This document shows positions 8,027 through 16,754 of a stretch of DNA of 18,651 nucleotides, in pieces. This DNA is from Bacteroidales bacterium M6 (GTDB lineage: Bacteria > Bacteroidota > Bacteroidia > Bacteroidales > Muribaculaceae). The position numbers and the translations under genes were made by a program. Location: the NCBI GenBank assembly GCA_001689485.1, contig LUJQ01000015.1:2139-20789 (forward strand), in the 5' to 3' direction. Numbering within the stretch: position 1 is the first letter of the stretch; every line of letters starts with the position of its first letter. Below the pieces are notes generated by a model. The model was not told the origin of the DNA, ran no database searches, and saw nothing but the letters and a program-made list of their open reading frames with translations.

Positions 8027-9271
8027 TTACACCATGTGGCGGCCGTTAAGCCATACCGACTTGATCAGCGGGGTGGCGTAGGCATATAGGAAATAGGCCA
8101 GCGAAGGGAGCGGGGCGGTTACGTAAAAGTTGGCGAGCTTGCCACGGGCTATGCTGCCGACGCGGTGGCTCAGCTCCATGGCGCAGGCCCCGTTGATTGT
8201 GGCGGCGTTGAGCGCCGCCGACGGGGTGAGCTTCATCTTTATGCAGCCGAGCGAGCACACAAAACGCATGTCGCCAGAAGGGGACGACCCGGGATTATAA
8301 TCCGAGGCCAATGCCACCGGCAATCCGGCTTCCATCAGCCCTTTCCCGTTGCCGTAAGGCATCCCTAGGAAAAACGATGCCCCGGGAAGAACCGTCGGTA
8401 TGGTGGAAGAACCTCGCAACACCTCGATTTCAACCTCGGTGGTACGTTCCAGATGGTCGACAGAAACGGCTCCATGGGCAACACCCACCTGCACACCACC
8501 CGACACATCGAGTTCGTTGGCATGGATTTTAGGCTTCATGCCCCACTTGGCGGCCTCTTCAAGCATGCGGGCAGTTTCTGCAGGGGTAAAGAACCCTTTG
8601 TCACAGAACACATCCACATAGTCGGCCAAGCCCTGACGTCCCACTTCAGGAATCATTTCACGGCACACGAGGTCAACATATTCACCCTGACGTCCCTGAT
8701 AGGCACGCCCCACGGCATGCGCGCCAAGAAACGTGGCCTTGACCTCAACCGGGGCGGTTTCCTTGATGCGGCGAATGACCCTGAGCATCTTAAGTTCATC
8801 ATCGGTGGTAAGGCCGTAGCCGCTCTTGATTTCCATAGCGCCCGTACCTTTGGCGATAACCTCGTTGACACGACCCATAGCCTGACGGTAAAGCTCATCT
8901 TCGGATGTGGCATGCAGCAGGTCGGCGGAATTCAGGATACCTCCGCCACGGGCGGCAATCTCCTCATAGCTCAACCCATTGATTTTATCGAGGAACTCCC
9001 CGGCACGGTTTCCGGCATATACTATATGTGTATGCGAGTCACAGAACGACGGGAACACCCATCCGCCATGCATATCAATCACTTCGACATCATTGCGGCC
9101 AGGCATCTCCCCCACTTCGCCCATCAGGCCGAAGTCCTTGATAACCTCGCCGTCGAGCAGCAGCCATGCATCATGCAACAGGGGGAAATCCTCCATCTGC
9201 GCCCCCTTGCGGCAGGGGGCGCCGGAGGTGTCGACACCGGCTAAAGCACCGATATTGACAAGCAGCTTCAT
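8027..9271 (-). CDS. hutI: Imidazolonepropionase
   Basis: Third step of histidine degradation: hydrolysis of 4-imidazolone-5-propanoate to N-formimino-L-glutamate, in the cytoplasm. The 414-residue length is normal for HutI. It is an amidohydrolase-fold enzyme with the metal motif HTH (His80 and His82, FCDSHTHIVYAG), EIKSGYGL (Glu147), His185 (LGAHAVG), His250 (KIHANELD), VDHLER at 271-276 and the metal/catalytic Asp324 in LASDYNPGSSPSGD. The start codon overlaps the hutH stop as ATGA (4 bases), a sign of translational coupling. It is the last gene of the hut operon. Confidence 0.97.
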   Translation of the reverse strand: MKLLVNIGALAGVDTSGAPCRKGAQMEDFPLLHDAWLLLDGEVIKDFGLMGEVGEMPGRNDVEVIDMHGGWVFPSFCDSHTHIVYAGNRAGEFLDKINGLSYEEIAARGGGILNSADLLHATSEDELYRQAMGRVNEVIAKGTGAMEIKSGYGLTTDDELKMLRVIRRIKETAPVEVKATFLGAHAVGRAYQGRQGEYVDLVCREMIPEVGRQGLADYVDVFCDKGFFTPAETARMLEEAAKWGMKPKIHANELDVSGGVQVGVAHGAVSVDHLERTTEVEIEVLRGSSTIPTVLPGASFFLGMPYGNGKGLMEAGLPVALASDYNPGSSPSGDMRFVCSLGCIKMKLTPSAALNAATINGACAMELSHRVGSIARGKLANFYVTAPLPSLAYFLYAYATPLIKSVWLNGRHMV

Positions 9272-10755
9272 ATCTCTTCTGTCTTTATGAATTCAACAGA
9301 CTCGTTGATAAGCGTGTACATAACCGTGTCGTTCTCGATAAACGGAACACGTTTGCGATAAGCCTCCACCATAGCCTCAAGCGCGGGCGAAGTGCGAAGC
9401 GGCCGACGGAATTCCAATGCCTGGGCGGCATTGAACAACTCTATTGCAAGCACACGGCGCGTATTGTCGACTACACGGAAAAGTTTCGTGGCAGCGTTCG
9501 AACCCATCGACACATGATCTTCCTGCCCCTGCGACGAAGGGATGGAATCGCACGATGCCGGCCAGCACAGTCCCTTGCTTTGGCTTACAATCGATGCTGC
9601 GGCATATTGCGGAATCATGAAACCGCTGTTCACTCCCGGCTTAGCCACCAGGAACGACGGCAGCTCCCTCACCCCGGCGATAAGCTTGTAAGTGCGGCGC
9701 TCGGAAATGTTCGAAAGCTCCGATAATGCAACAGCAAGGAAATCCATCGGCAAAGCGATAGGCTCGCCATGGAAATTACCGGCCGACACGATGAGGTCAT
9801 CCTCATGGAAGATAGTGGGGTTATCGGTGACGCTGTTGATTTCGGTTTCCAGGACTTCGCCTACATAAGTCAGGGTGTCTTTTGCAGCACCATGAACCTG
9901 CGGGATACAACGGAACGAATATGGATCCTGCACATGGGCCTTATGGCGTTTGATAATCTCGCTCCCTTCAAGCCAGGCCATAACGGCCTCGCCGGTAGCC
10001 TTCTGCCCCGGATGCGGGCGCACTTCCTGAATCTGCGGATAGAACGGCTCGATACGTCCGTCGAACGCATCAATCGACAGTGAAGCGATTTTGTCGGCCC
10101 AGCGGCTCAACTTGCGTGCTTCTAGAACACAATAAACCCCGTAGGACGACATGAACTGCGTGCCGTTAAGCAATGCCAGACCCTCTTTCGACTGCAATGT
10201 TATCGGTTCCCATTCCATCATCTCGAGCATCTTTGAGGCAGGCATTACCTCGCCGTCAAATTCAACCTCGCCAAGGCCGATAAGCGGCAACGAGAGGTTG
10301 GCCAAGGGAGCCAGGTCGCCGGATGCCCCGAGCGACCCTTGCTGGTAGACCAGCGGCAATATGTCGTGGTTATAAAAATCCACAAGACGCTCAACCGTAG
10401 CAAGCTGGACACCCGAATTGCCATAGCTCAACGACTGGATTTTGGTAAGCAGCATAAGCTTCACGATGTCACGTGGCACCCGCTCACCGATGCTACATGA
10501 ATGCGACATCACAAGGTTCTTCTGCAACTCGGCCAGCTGGGTCGGCTCGATCGAAATGTTGCACAGGGAGCCGAAGCCGGTTGTAATGCCGTAAATCGGT
10601 TCTTTCTGGTCGCGCATCTTCCTGTCAAGGAATTCGCGGCATTCGGTGATGCGGCGCCTGGCCTCATCGCCGAGTTCAAGTTTCATACCCTTGTCAAGGA
10701 TTTCCCCTACCCTGCTTATGCTGAGCCATTCAGGCCCTATATGGTGAACTTCCAT
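9268..10755 (-). CDS. hutH: Histidine ammonia-lyase
   Basis: First step of histidine use: removes ammonia from L-histidine to give trans-urocanate. The MIO cofactor triad Ala-Ser-Gly is present in GSLGASGDLAPLANLS at residues 144-146, almost the same numbering as the Pseudomonas enzyme (142-144). Other family landmarks include YGITTGFGSL, GNSGVQLATVERL and FHGEPIALPMDF. The frame is also open from ATG 10818, which overlaps the hutU stop by one base, and from ATG 10785. I chose 10755 because the alignable protein begins there (MEVHHIGPEWLSI), giving 495 residues, and because an A-rich leader precedes it. The extra 21 residues of the long form look like translated leader. The gene sits between hutU and hutI in the operon. 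Confidence 0.96.
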   Translation of the reverse strand: MEVHHIGPEWLSISRVGEILDKGMKLELGDEARRRITECREFLDRKMRDQKEPIYGITTGFGSLCNISIEPTQLAELQKNLVMSHSCSIGERVPRDIVKLMLLTKIQSLSYGNSGVQLATVERLVDFYNHDILPLVYQQGSLGASGDLAPLANLSLPLIGLGEVEFDGEVMPASKMLEMMEWEPITLQSKEGLALLNGTQFMSSYGVYCVLEARKLSRWADKIASLSIDAFDGRIEPFYPQIQEVRPHPGQKATGEAVMAWLEGSEIIKRHKAHVQDPYSFRCIPQVHGAAKDTLTYVGEVLETEINSVTDNPTIFHEDDLIVSAGNFHGEPIALPMDFLAVALSELSNISERRTYKLIAGVRELPSFLVAKPGVNSGFMIPQYAAASIVSQSKGLCWPASCDSIPSSQGQEDHVSMGSNAATKLFRVVDNTRRVLAIELFNAAQALEFRRPLRTSPALEAMVEAYRKRVPFIENDTVMYTLINESVEFIKTEEI

Positions 10756-10817
10756 GGTTTTCTTATTATTCTTATTGTTAATCATTATAATATTAAGGAG
10801 AAGCCGATATGACTTCA

Positions 10818-12830
10818 TTATTTCAAAGCCTCGGCCACAAGTGCGTCGTCAGCGAAATTAGGCAGTGTTACTTTCAGCAACGGTGTGCGCTCCATCTCGC
10901 GCTTTATTGCGTTGACAGCACCTTGGTTGCGCGCCCACGAACGGCGTGCGATACCGTTGTTGACATCCCACAGGAGCATATCGCCGATAGCACGCGAAGC
11001 ATCTTCCGAGCCATCGATTACCATGCCGAAGCCTCCGTTTATAACCTCGCCCCAGCCTACGCCGCCACCGTTGTGAATCGAAACCCATGTGGCACCACGG
11101 AAAGAGTCGCCTATCACGTTGTGCACAGCCATGTCGGCAGTGAAGCTCGAGCCGTCATATATATTCGACGTCTCGCGATAAGGTGAATCCGTGCCTGACA
11201 CATCATGATGGTCACGGCCAAGCACCACAGGGGCGGAAAGCTCGCCACGTGCGATTGCATCGTTGAAAGCCTTGGCAATCCTGATACGCCCCTCGCTGTC
11301 GGCATAGAGGATACGCGCCTGCGACCCCACTACCAGGTGGTTATCCTCAGCCTTGCGAATCCAATGGAGGTTATCCTCAAGCTGCCCCTTGATTTCATCG
11401 GGGGCATCCTTCAGCATCTCCTCAAGCACCTCGGCGGCAAGGCGGTCGGTAACAGCCAGGTCCTTCGGGTCGCCCGAAGTGCACACCCAGCGGAATGGCC
11501 CGAAACCGTAGTCGAAGAAAAGCGGGCCCATTATATCCTGCACATACGACGGGTAGCGGAACCGCCCGTCGGGCAGCGTCACATCCGCACCGGCTCGTGA
11601 AGCCTCAAGCAGGAAGGCATTGCCGTAGTCAAAGAAATACATGCCTCGCGAAGTAAGCGTGTTGATGGCGGCTACCTGACGGCGGAGTGATTCCTGCACA
11701 CGGCGGCGGAACTCCTCAGGCTCGTCGGCCATCATCCTCTGCGACTCCTCATATGACAAACCGGCGGGGTAATAACCTCCAGCCCAAGGGTTGTGAAGCG
11801 ACGTCTGGTCGCTGCCAAGGTCTACGGGTATATTCTCTTCGGCAAGGCGCTCCCATAGGTCGACAACGTTCCCCTGGTAGGCTATCGACACGGTTTCTTT
11901 GCTATCCATGGCCTTGCGCACACGCGGCATCAACTCGTCGAGCGACGAATAAACCTCGTCGACCCAGCCCTGTGCCTTACGTTTTCCAACGGCATGCGGG
12001 TTGATTTCGGCAGTAATGCTGACCACACCGGCAATGTTGCCGGCCTTGGGCTGTGCGCCTGACATACCGCCAAGACCAGCCGTCACAAACAGCATACCAG
12101 CGATTTCCGGCCGCTCCTCTGTCAGGCGTTTGCGGGCGGCATTCAGCACGGTTATGGTGGTGCCATGCACAATCCCCTGGGGGCCGATATACATATACGA
12201 GCCCGCTGTCATCTGCCCGTACTGGCTAACACCCATGGCATTCATACGTTCCCAATCGTCGGCTTTCGAATAATTCGGAATCACCATGCCGTTAGTAACG
12301 ATTACACGTGGGGCATTCTTATGCGAGGGAAACAGTCCGAGCGGATGCCCCGAATACATTACGAGGGTCTGCTCATCGGTCATCTGCGAAAGATACTGCA
12401 TAGCCAGGCGGTATTGCGCCCAGTTTTGGAACACTGCCCCGTTGCCGCCATATGTGATAAGTTCATGCGGGTGCTGCGCCACTGCGGGATCGAGGTTGTT
12501 CTGAATCATCATCATAATCGCGGCGGCCTTGCGGCTTTTTGCCGGATATGAGTCGATTGAACGAGCCTTCATCTCATAGTCAGGACGGAAGCGGTACATA
12601 TATATACGTCCGTAACGATGCAACTCGTCGGCAAACTCCTTGGCCAGCACGGCATGATGGCGTGGTTCGAAATAACGGAGTGCGTTTTTCAGCGCCAGCT
12701 GCTTCTGTTCCGGCGTCAATATATCCTTGCGACGCGGGGCATGGTTCACAGCCGGGTCATATTCGCGGGGGGCAGGAAGTTCGGCAGGGATGCCGTTCAC
12801 AATATCCTGTCGGAATTCTTCAAGTGTCAT
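10818..12830 (-). CDS. hutU: Urocanate hydratase (urocanase), long form
   Basis: Second step of histidine degradation: adds water to urocanate to form 4-imidazolone-5-propanoate, using tightly bound NAD+. Conserved blocks include ITYGGNGAVFQNW (125-137), YSGHPLGLFPSH (159-170), GLGGMSGAQ (252-260), DQTSLHNPWAGGYYP (341-355) and FGPFRWVCTSGDP, where Cys450 corresponds to the active-site cysteine. At 670 residues it is about 110 longer than the Pseudomonas-type enzyme (about 555); this longer form is what I expect in Bacteroidales. It starts 18 bases after the ftcD stop and lies within one operon with hutH and hutI. Confidence 0.97.
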   Translation of the reverse strand: MTLEEFRQDIVNGIPAELPAPREYDPAVNHAPRRKDILTPEQKQLALKNALRYFEPRHHAVLAKEFADELHRYGRIYMYRFRPDYEMKARSIDSYPAKSRKAAAIMMMIQNNLDPAVAQHPHELITYGGNGAVFQNWAQYRLAMQYLSQMTDEQTLVMYSGHPLGLFPSHKNAPRVIVTNGMVIPNYSKADDWERMNAMGVSQYGQMTAGSYMYIGPQGIVHGTTITVLNAARKRLTEERPEIAGMLFVTAGLGGMSGAQPKAGNIAGVVSITAEINPHAVGKRKAQGWVDEVYSSLDELMPRVRKAMDSKETVSIAYQGNVVDLWERLAEENIPVDLGSDQTSLHNPWAGGYYPAGLSYEESQRMMADEPEEFRRRVQESLRRQVAAINTLTSRGMYFFDYGNAFLLEASRAGADVTLPDGRFRYPSYVQDIMGPLFFDYGFGPFRWVCTSGDPKDLAVTDRLAAEVLEEMLKDAPDEIKGQLEDNLHWIRKAEDNHLVVGSQARILYADSEGRIRIAKAFNDAIARGELSAPVVLGRDHHDVSGTDSPYRETSNIYDGSSFTADMAVHNVIGDSFRGATWVSIHNGGGVGWGEVINGGFGMVIDGSEDASRAIGDMLLWDVNNGIARRSWARNQGAVNAIKREMERTPLLKVTLPNFADDALVAEALK

Positions 12831-12848
12831 ATGCTATTATAGTCTGTT

Positions 12849-14540
12849 TCAAATTTTGCTCTCAACAATTGCCAAAGTCTCTTTTTCGGCTGCTTCAGCC
12901 TTGGCTGCGATGTCGGCCGCCTCGGCCAGGATTGCATCGGCTTTCTGGCGGTCTTTAAGCCCTGCGGCATTGATTTTCACATTCAGGTATGCCCCGAGCA
13001 CCGCGCTACGGGCTGCCAAAGCACCCACACCGGCATCGCTCACCGAATTGGGGTTGCCTGTTTCAGCCATAGCCTTCACCAACGGGAACACCTCGAATGC
13101 AGCCTTCATCGTGCGCAACGGCACCTCGGTGGCATAAAGCGTGGCATCCTGTATGGCAGCGCTTCGGGCAGCCTTCTCCTCATCGGTACCCTTAGGCAGT
13201 TTGAATGCATCCATGATGCGGTTGAACGCGGCGGTATCCTCATCAACCAGTGCAAGCAGCGTTTTCAGATAACCCTGCCCCTCTTCGGCGCGGTTGCTGA
13301 ATTCCTCCCAACGCTCGTCCCATCCGGGCTTGTGCGACGAAAGGTTGGCAACCATAGTGCCTAGGGCGGCTGCTAACGCACCCATATACGCCGAAATGGA
13401 ACCGCCGCCCGGAGCAGGCGACTCACTTGCCGTTTCCAGTGCGAAACCTTTGCATGTCATGTCGATCAAACGGTTGCCACCCTGTGGTGCAACCATATCC
13501 TCTATCACCTTTTCGGCTGTCACAAAGGGCTTAAGTTCGTCCAGCCCCATCGATTTGACTGCGATGCGGATAATCTCGTCATCGGAAATGCCCACGGAAC
13601 GTTCCTGTTTGCGCAGGAAATATTTCCCGGCATCGATAAGCGTGCGGCGTGGCACAAGCCCCACGATTTCAGTGCCTGTCACCCTGACGCCACGTGCGGC
13701 GGCGGCACGGCAAACCTCGTCAAACGCTACATGCAGGGGCGTTGTGGCTATATCCGTGATATTCATCGACACCTGTGCGATGCCGTATTCATCAATAAAC
13801 CACCCTATAGCCTTGGTTCCCTTGAGCGTTCCGGGCACCATCACCTGTTTCCCGTTCTCGTCAAGAACAGGCTTGTCGGTAACCGACGGGCCCTGGCGCA
13901 TCGGGCGACCCTTTTCACGCACATCGAACGCGATAGCGTTGGCCCTGCGGGTGGAGGTGGTGTTGAGGTTGAAGTTTACGGCAATAAGGAAATCGCGCGC
14001 ACCCACCACGGTTGCACCGCTGCGTGCCATATCCTCGTCGAACGGGCGGCGTCCGAAATCGGGAGCCTCCCCGTCCTTATCGGCACGTTCGGCAAATGCC
14101 TCATACTCCCCTTTTCGGCAAACCGCGAGATTCTTACGCTCGGGACGGAAAGCCGCAGCCTCATAGCAATAGGTGGGCACACGCAGTTCCGTTGCAATTC
14201 GCTCGGCAAGCCTGCGTGCCATTTCGGCACACTCCTCAAGGGTGACACCCGACACCGGGATAAGCGGAAGCACGTCGGTGGCACCTATGCGGGGATGCGC
14301 CCCGCTGTGATGGCGCATGTCGATAAGCTCGGAGGCACGCTTCACACCCCGGAAAGCTGCTTCTACAACTGCCTCAGGGGCCCCCACAAAGGTGACTACC
14401 GTGCGGTTGGTGGCCTCGCCGGGGTCGACATCGAGGAGCTTTACCCCCCCTGCTTCGGTTATGGCTTCGACGATGCGGTTGATTTTCTCCTTGTCGCGCC
14501 CTTCGCTGAAATTGGGCACACATTCAATCAGTCTTTCCAT
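12849..14540 (-). CDS. ftcD: Bifunctional glutamate formimidoyltransferase / formimidoyl-THF cyclodeaminase
   Basis: Last steps of histidine degradation: moves the formimino group from formiminoglutamate to tetrahydrofolate, freeing glutamate, then releases ammonia to make 5,10-methenyl-THF. Residues 1-180 are the formiminotransferase N-domain with MERLIECVPNFSEG at the start and the catalytic His82 in SGAHPRIGATDV, the same number as in the pig enzyme. About 181-327 is its C-domain. About 355-550 is the cyclodeaminase domain with SPAPGGGS (374-381) and an acidic LVDEDTAAF near 431-439. The fusion matches the animal FTCD layout; many bacteria, including Bacteroides as far as I recall, keep the two as separate genes. 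Start choice: two ATGs sit side by side (14543, 14540). The upstream TTG at 14594 lies inside the -7 box and cannot be the start. First gene of the hut operon. Confidence 0.95.
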   Translation of the reverse strand: MERLIECVPNFSEGRDKEKINRIVEAITEAGGVKLLDVDPGEATNRTVVTFVGAPEAVVEAAFRGVKRASELIDMRHHSGAHPRIGATDVLPLIPVSGVTLEECAEMARRLAERIATELRVPTYCYEAAAFRPERKNLAVCRKGEYEAFAERADKDGEAPDFGRRPFDEDMARSGATVVGARDFLIAVNFNLNTTSTRRANAIAFDVREKGRPMRQGPSVTDKPVLDENGKQVMVPGTLKGTKAIGWFIDEYGIAQVSMNITDIATTPLHVAFDEVCRAAAARGVRVTGTEIVGLVPRRTLIDAGKYFLRKQERSVGISDDEIIRIAVKSMGLDELKPFVTAEKVIEDMVAPQGGNRLIDMTCKGFALETASESPAPGGGSISAYMGALAAALGTMVANLSSHKPGWDERWEEFSNRAEEGQGYLKTLLALVDEDTAAFNRIMDAFKLPKGTDEEKAARSAAIQDATLYATEVPLRTMKAAFEVFPLVKAMAETGNPNSVSDAGVGALAARSAVLGAYLNVKINAAGLKDRQKADAILAEAADIAAKAEAAEKETLAIVESKI

Positions 14541-14591
14541 CATGGCATTATGTGTTGGTTTATTTTTGTTTTCAAAGAGTTTTCTTTCCTG

Positions 14592-14599
14592 CAAAAATA
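14592..14599 (-). promoter_or_regulatory. -7 box of the hut operon
   Basis: On minus the bases read TATTTTTG, matching TAnnTTTG. Transcription would start near 14585, about 45 bases before the ftcD ATG, and the leader is A-rich. No TTTG is visible at the -33 position, so activation by another protein or an imperfect promoter is possible. No repressor palindrome stands out. Confidence 0.55.
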
Positions 14600-14715
14600 A
14601 TGCTTATAATTATAATTTCCATATATCCCATCCCGTTTTTTAACCTCTCTTGGCAACAATTTTTCAGTCATATAACAAATATCGCCCACACGGAACCCGT
14701 TTCCGATTTTTTCAC

Positions 14716-14723
14716 TAAATTTG
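14716..14723 (+). promoter_or_regulatory. -7 box for aspS
   Basis: The bases TAAATTTG match TAnnTTTG. Transcription would start near 14730, giving a leader of about 63 bases before ATG 14793. The -33 element is not clear. Together with the box at 14592-14599 it makes the 252-base gap between ftcD and aspS a two-way promoter region. Confidence 0.55.
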
Positions 14724-14792
14724 CACGTTAAATAAGTCACAGGCCAAAACAGCCACACACAACGACAGAAACAACAAAACGACATACGTTCC

Positions 14793-16550
14793 ATGTATAG
14801 AACCAACACATGCGGGGAACTCCGCATAACCGATGCCGGACGCGAGGTGACACTCGCCGGATGGGTGCAGCGCGTGCGCAAAATGGGAGGGATGACATTC
14901 CTCGATATCCGCGACCGCTACGGAATCACACAAGTAGTGTTCAACAACGAATCAGATTCAGCGCTGTGCGATGAGGCCAACCGCCTGGGGCGCGAATTTG
15001 TAGTACAGGTCAAGGGCACCGTTGCCGAGCGTTCGAGCAAAAACCCCAACCTGCCTACAGGCGACATCGAAATCATAGCGTCATCACTGACGGTGCTGAA
15101 CCCCTCGGAAGTGCCACCGTTCACAATCGAGGATGAAACCGACGGCGGCGACGACATCCGCATGAAATACCGCTACCTCGACCTGCGCCGCAACCCGGTG
15201 CGCCGCAACCTCGAGTTGCGCCACCGCATGACGATGGAAACCCGCCGTTACCTCGACTCGAAAGGATTCCTTGAAATCGAGACACCGATGCTGGTAGGTT
15301 CCACTCCCGAAGGAGCACGCGACTTCGTTGTGCCTTCGCGCATGAACCCCGGATGCTTCTACGCCCTCCCGCAATCACCCCAGACGCTCAAACAGCTGCT
15401 GATGGTGTCGGGCATGGACCGTTACTTCCAGATTGTGAAATGCTTCCGCGACGAAGACCTTCGTGCCGACCGTCAGCCGGAGTTCACCCAGATTGACTGC
15501 GAAATGAGCTTTGTCAACCAGGACGACGTAATAGGGCTGTTCGAAGGCATGGCAAAACACCTCTTCCGGGAACTTCGCGGCGTAGAGCTTGACGAGCCGT
15601 TCACACGCATGCCTTGGGCCGATGCAATGAAATATTACGGTTCCGACAAACCCGACCTCCGTTTCGACATGAAGTTTGTCGAGCTTATGGATGTTATGAA
15701 AGGTTACGGGTTCCCGGTATTCGACAGCGCCGCCTACATCGGCGGCATCTGCGCCAAGGGGGCTGCAACCTACACCCGTAAGCAACTCGACCAGCTTACC
15801 GACTTTGTAAAGCGCCCGCAGATCGGCGCAAAGGGTATGGTCTACGCACGTGTCGAAGCTGACGGCACTGTGAAATCGTCGGTCGACAAATTCTACACCC
15901 AGGAAACGCTGCAGACAATGAAAGAGGCTTTCAACGCCGAACCGGGCGACCTCATCCTCATTCTCAGCGGCGACGACGCGATGAAAACCCGCAAACAACT
16001 CTGCGAGCTACGTCTGGAAATGGGCAACCGTCTCGGCCTGCGCGACAAAAACAAATTCGCATGCCTGTGGGTGGTCGACTTTCCGATGTTCGAATGGAGC
16101 GAGGAGGAACAGCGCCTGATGGCAATGCACCACCCATTCACACATCCCAAGGACGAGGACATACCCTTGCTCGACACCGACCCAGCAGCGGTGCGTGCTG
16201 ATGCCTACGACATGGTGGTCAACGGCGTAGAAGTGGGTGGCGGCTCAATCCGTATCCACGATTCCGAACTACAGGCAAAAATGTTCGAAATCCTAGGCTT
16301 CACACCCGAAAAAGCCCAGGAGCAGTTCGGCTTCCTCATGAATGCGTTCAAATTCGGCGCGCCCCCTCACGGAGGTCTTGCATATGGTTTGGACCGCTGG
16401 GTGTCGCTCTTCGCCGGCCTCGACAGCATACGCGACTGCATCGCATTCCCCAAAAACAACTCCGGCCGCGATGTGATGCTTGAAGCACCTGCACCTCTTG
16501 ACCAAAAACAGCTCGACGAGCTGTCGCTCTCACTCGCTGAAAAAGAATAA
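14793..16550 (+). CDS. aspS: Aspartyl-tRNA synthetase
   Basis: Charges tRNA-Asp with aspartate in the cytoplasm. The 585 residues match the bacterial type, which carries an extra GAD domain. An N-terminal OB-fold anticodon-binding domain (about 1-105, LAGWVQRVRKMGGMTFLDIRD) is followed by the class II catalytic core. That core shows TPMLVGSTPEGARDF (165-178), QSPQTLKQLL (194-203), motif 2 FRDEDLRADRQPEFTQ (218-233) and motif 3 GLAYGLDRW with Arg535. The GAD insertion lies roughly at 285-420. It is the first gene on the plus strand after the divergent promoter region. I cannot tell from sequence alone whether it also charges tRNA-Asn. Confidence 0.98.
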   Translation: MYRTNTCGELRITDAGREVTLAGWVQRVRKMGGMTFLDIRDRYGITQVVFNNESDSALCDEANRLGREFVVQVKGTVAERSSKNPNLPTGDIEIIASSLTVLNPSEVPPFTIEDETDGGDDIRMKYRYLDLRRNPVRRNLELRHRMTMETRRYLDSKGFLEIETPMLVGSTPEGARDFVVPSRMNPGCFYALPQSPQTLKQLLMVSGMDRYFQIVKCFRDEDLRADRQPEFTQIDCEMSFVNQDDVIGLFEGMAKHLFRELRGVELDEPFTRMPWADAMKYYGSDKPDLRFDMKFVELMDVMKGYGFPVFDSAAYIGGICAKGAATYTRKQLDQLTDFVKRPQIGAKGMVYARVEADGTVKSSVDKFYTQETLQTMKEAFNAEPGDLILILSGDDAMKTRKQLCELRLEMGNRLGLRDKNKFACLWVVDFPMFEWSEEEQRLMAMHHPFTHPKDEDIPLLDTDPAAVRADAYDMVVNGVEVGGGSIRIHDSELQAKMFEILGFTPEKAQEQFGFLMNAFKFGAPPHGGLAYGLDRWVSLFAGLDSIRDCIAFPKNNSGRDVMLEAPAPLDQKQLDELSLSLAEKE

Positions 16551-16554
16551 CCAG

Positions 16555-16738
16555 CCAGAGGGTGTGTCATAATGGCTCATCCGGGTGAGGCTTGTGGGAT
16601 TCGGCTTCGGTCATTGACCTCCGTCAACTCCCTTCAGCCTCACCCGCAAGCTCCTACCATCTGAACCATTCTGACAGCACCCTCGCCATACGGGCGAAAA
16701 CCAGAGTGGTGTGCCAAAATATTGAATGTTGACACACC
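16555..16738. repeat. Compound inverted-repeat element between aspS and the Nif3-family gene
   Basis: Several nested symmetries fill this gap. The outer arms are GAGGGTGTGTCATAATGG (16558-16575) and CCATTCTGACAGCACCCTC (16666-16684), which pair with one bulge and one mismatch. The inner arms GGGTGAGGC (16583-16591) and GCCTCACCC (16637-16645) pair perfectly. GGTCATTGACC (16609-16619) is itself a palindrome. A further pair, GGTGTGTCA (16561-16569) and TGACACACC (16730-16738), could close a longer element. CCAGAG followed by GGTGTG appears at both 16555 and 16701. This could be a dispersed palindromic (REP/MITE-like) unit, or a large terminator for aspS. Neither is proven from one copy. Confidence 0.5.
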
Positions 16739-16754
16739 GCCGCAACATACCGAC

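Noticed and set aside
8453..9244. 263-codon plus-strand reading frame opposite hutI
   Set aside because: It lies fully antisense to a gene with all HutI motifs; its product has no recognisable features. GC-rich codons create long antisense frames here.
14541..14594. N-terminal extension of FtcD from a TTG at 14594
   Set aside because: The TTG is part of the -7 promoter box and the extra residues do not resemble the family; the protein aligns from ATG 14540.
13294..14600. Two long plus-strand frames (290 and 289 codons) opposite ftcD
   Set aside because: Both are antisense to the well-supported FTCD coding region, overlap each other in different frames and show low-complexity composition.
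15375..15998. 207-codon minus-strand frame opposite aspS
   Set aside because: Antisense to the AspRS catalytic and GAD regions; a shadow of codon bias.
16722..16754. N-terminal extension of the Nif3-family protein from a TTG
   Set aside because: It falls in the inverted-repeat element and the family start MKIREII is at ATG 16755.
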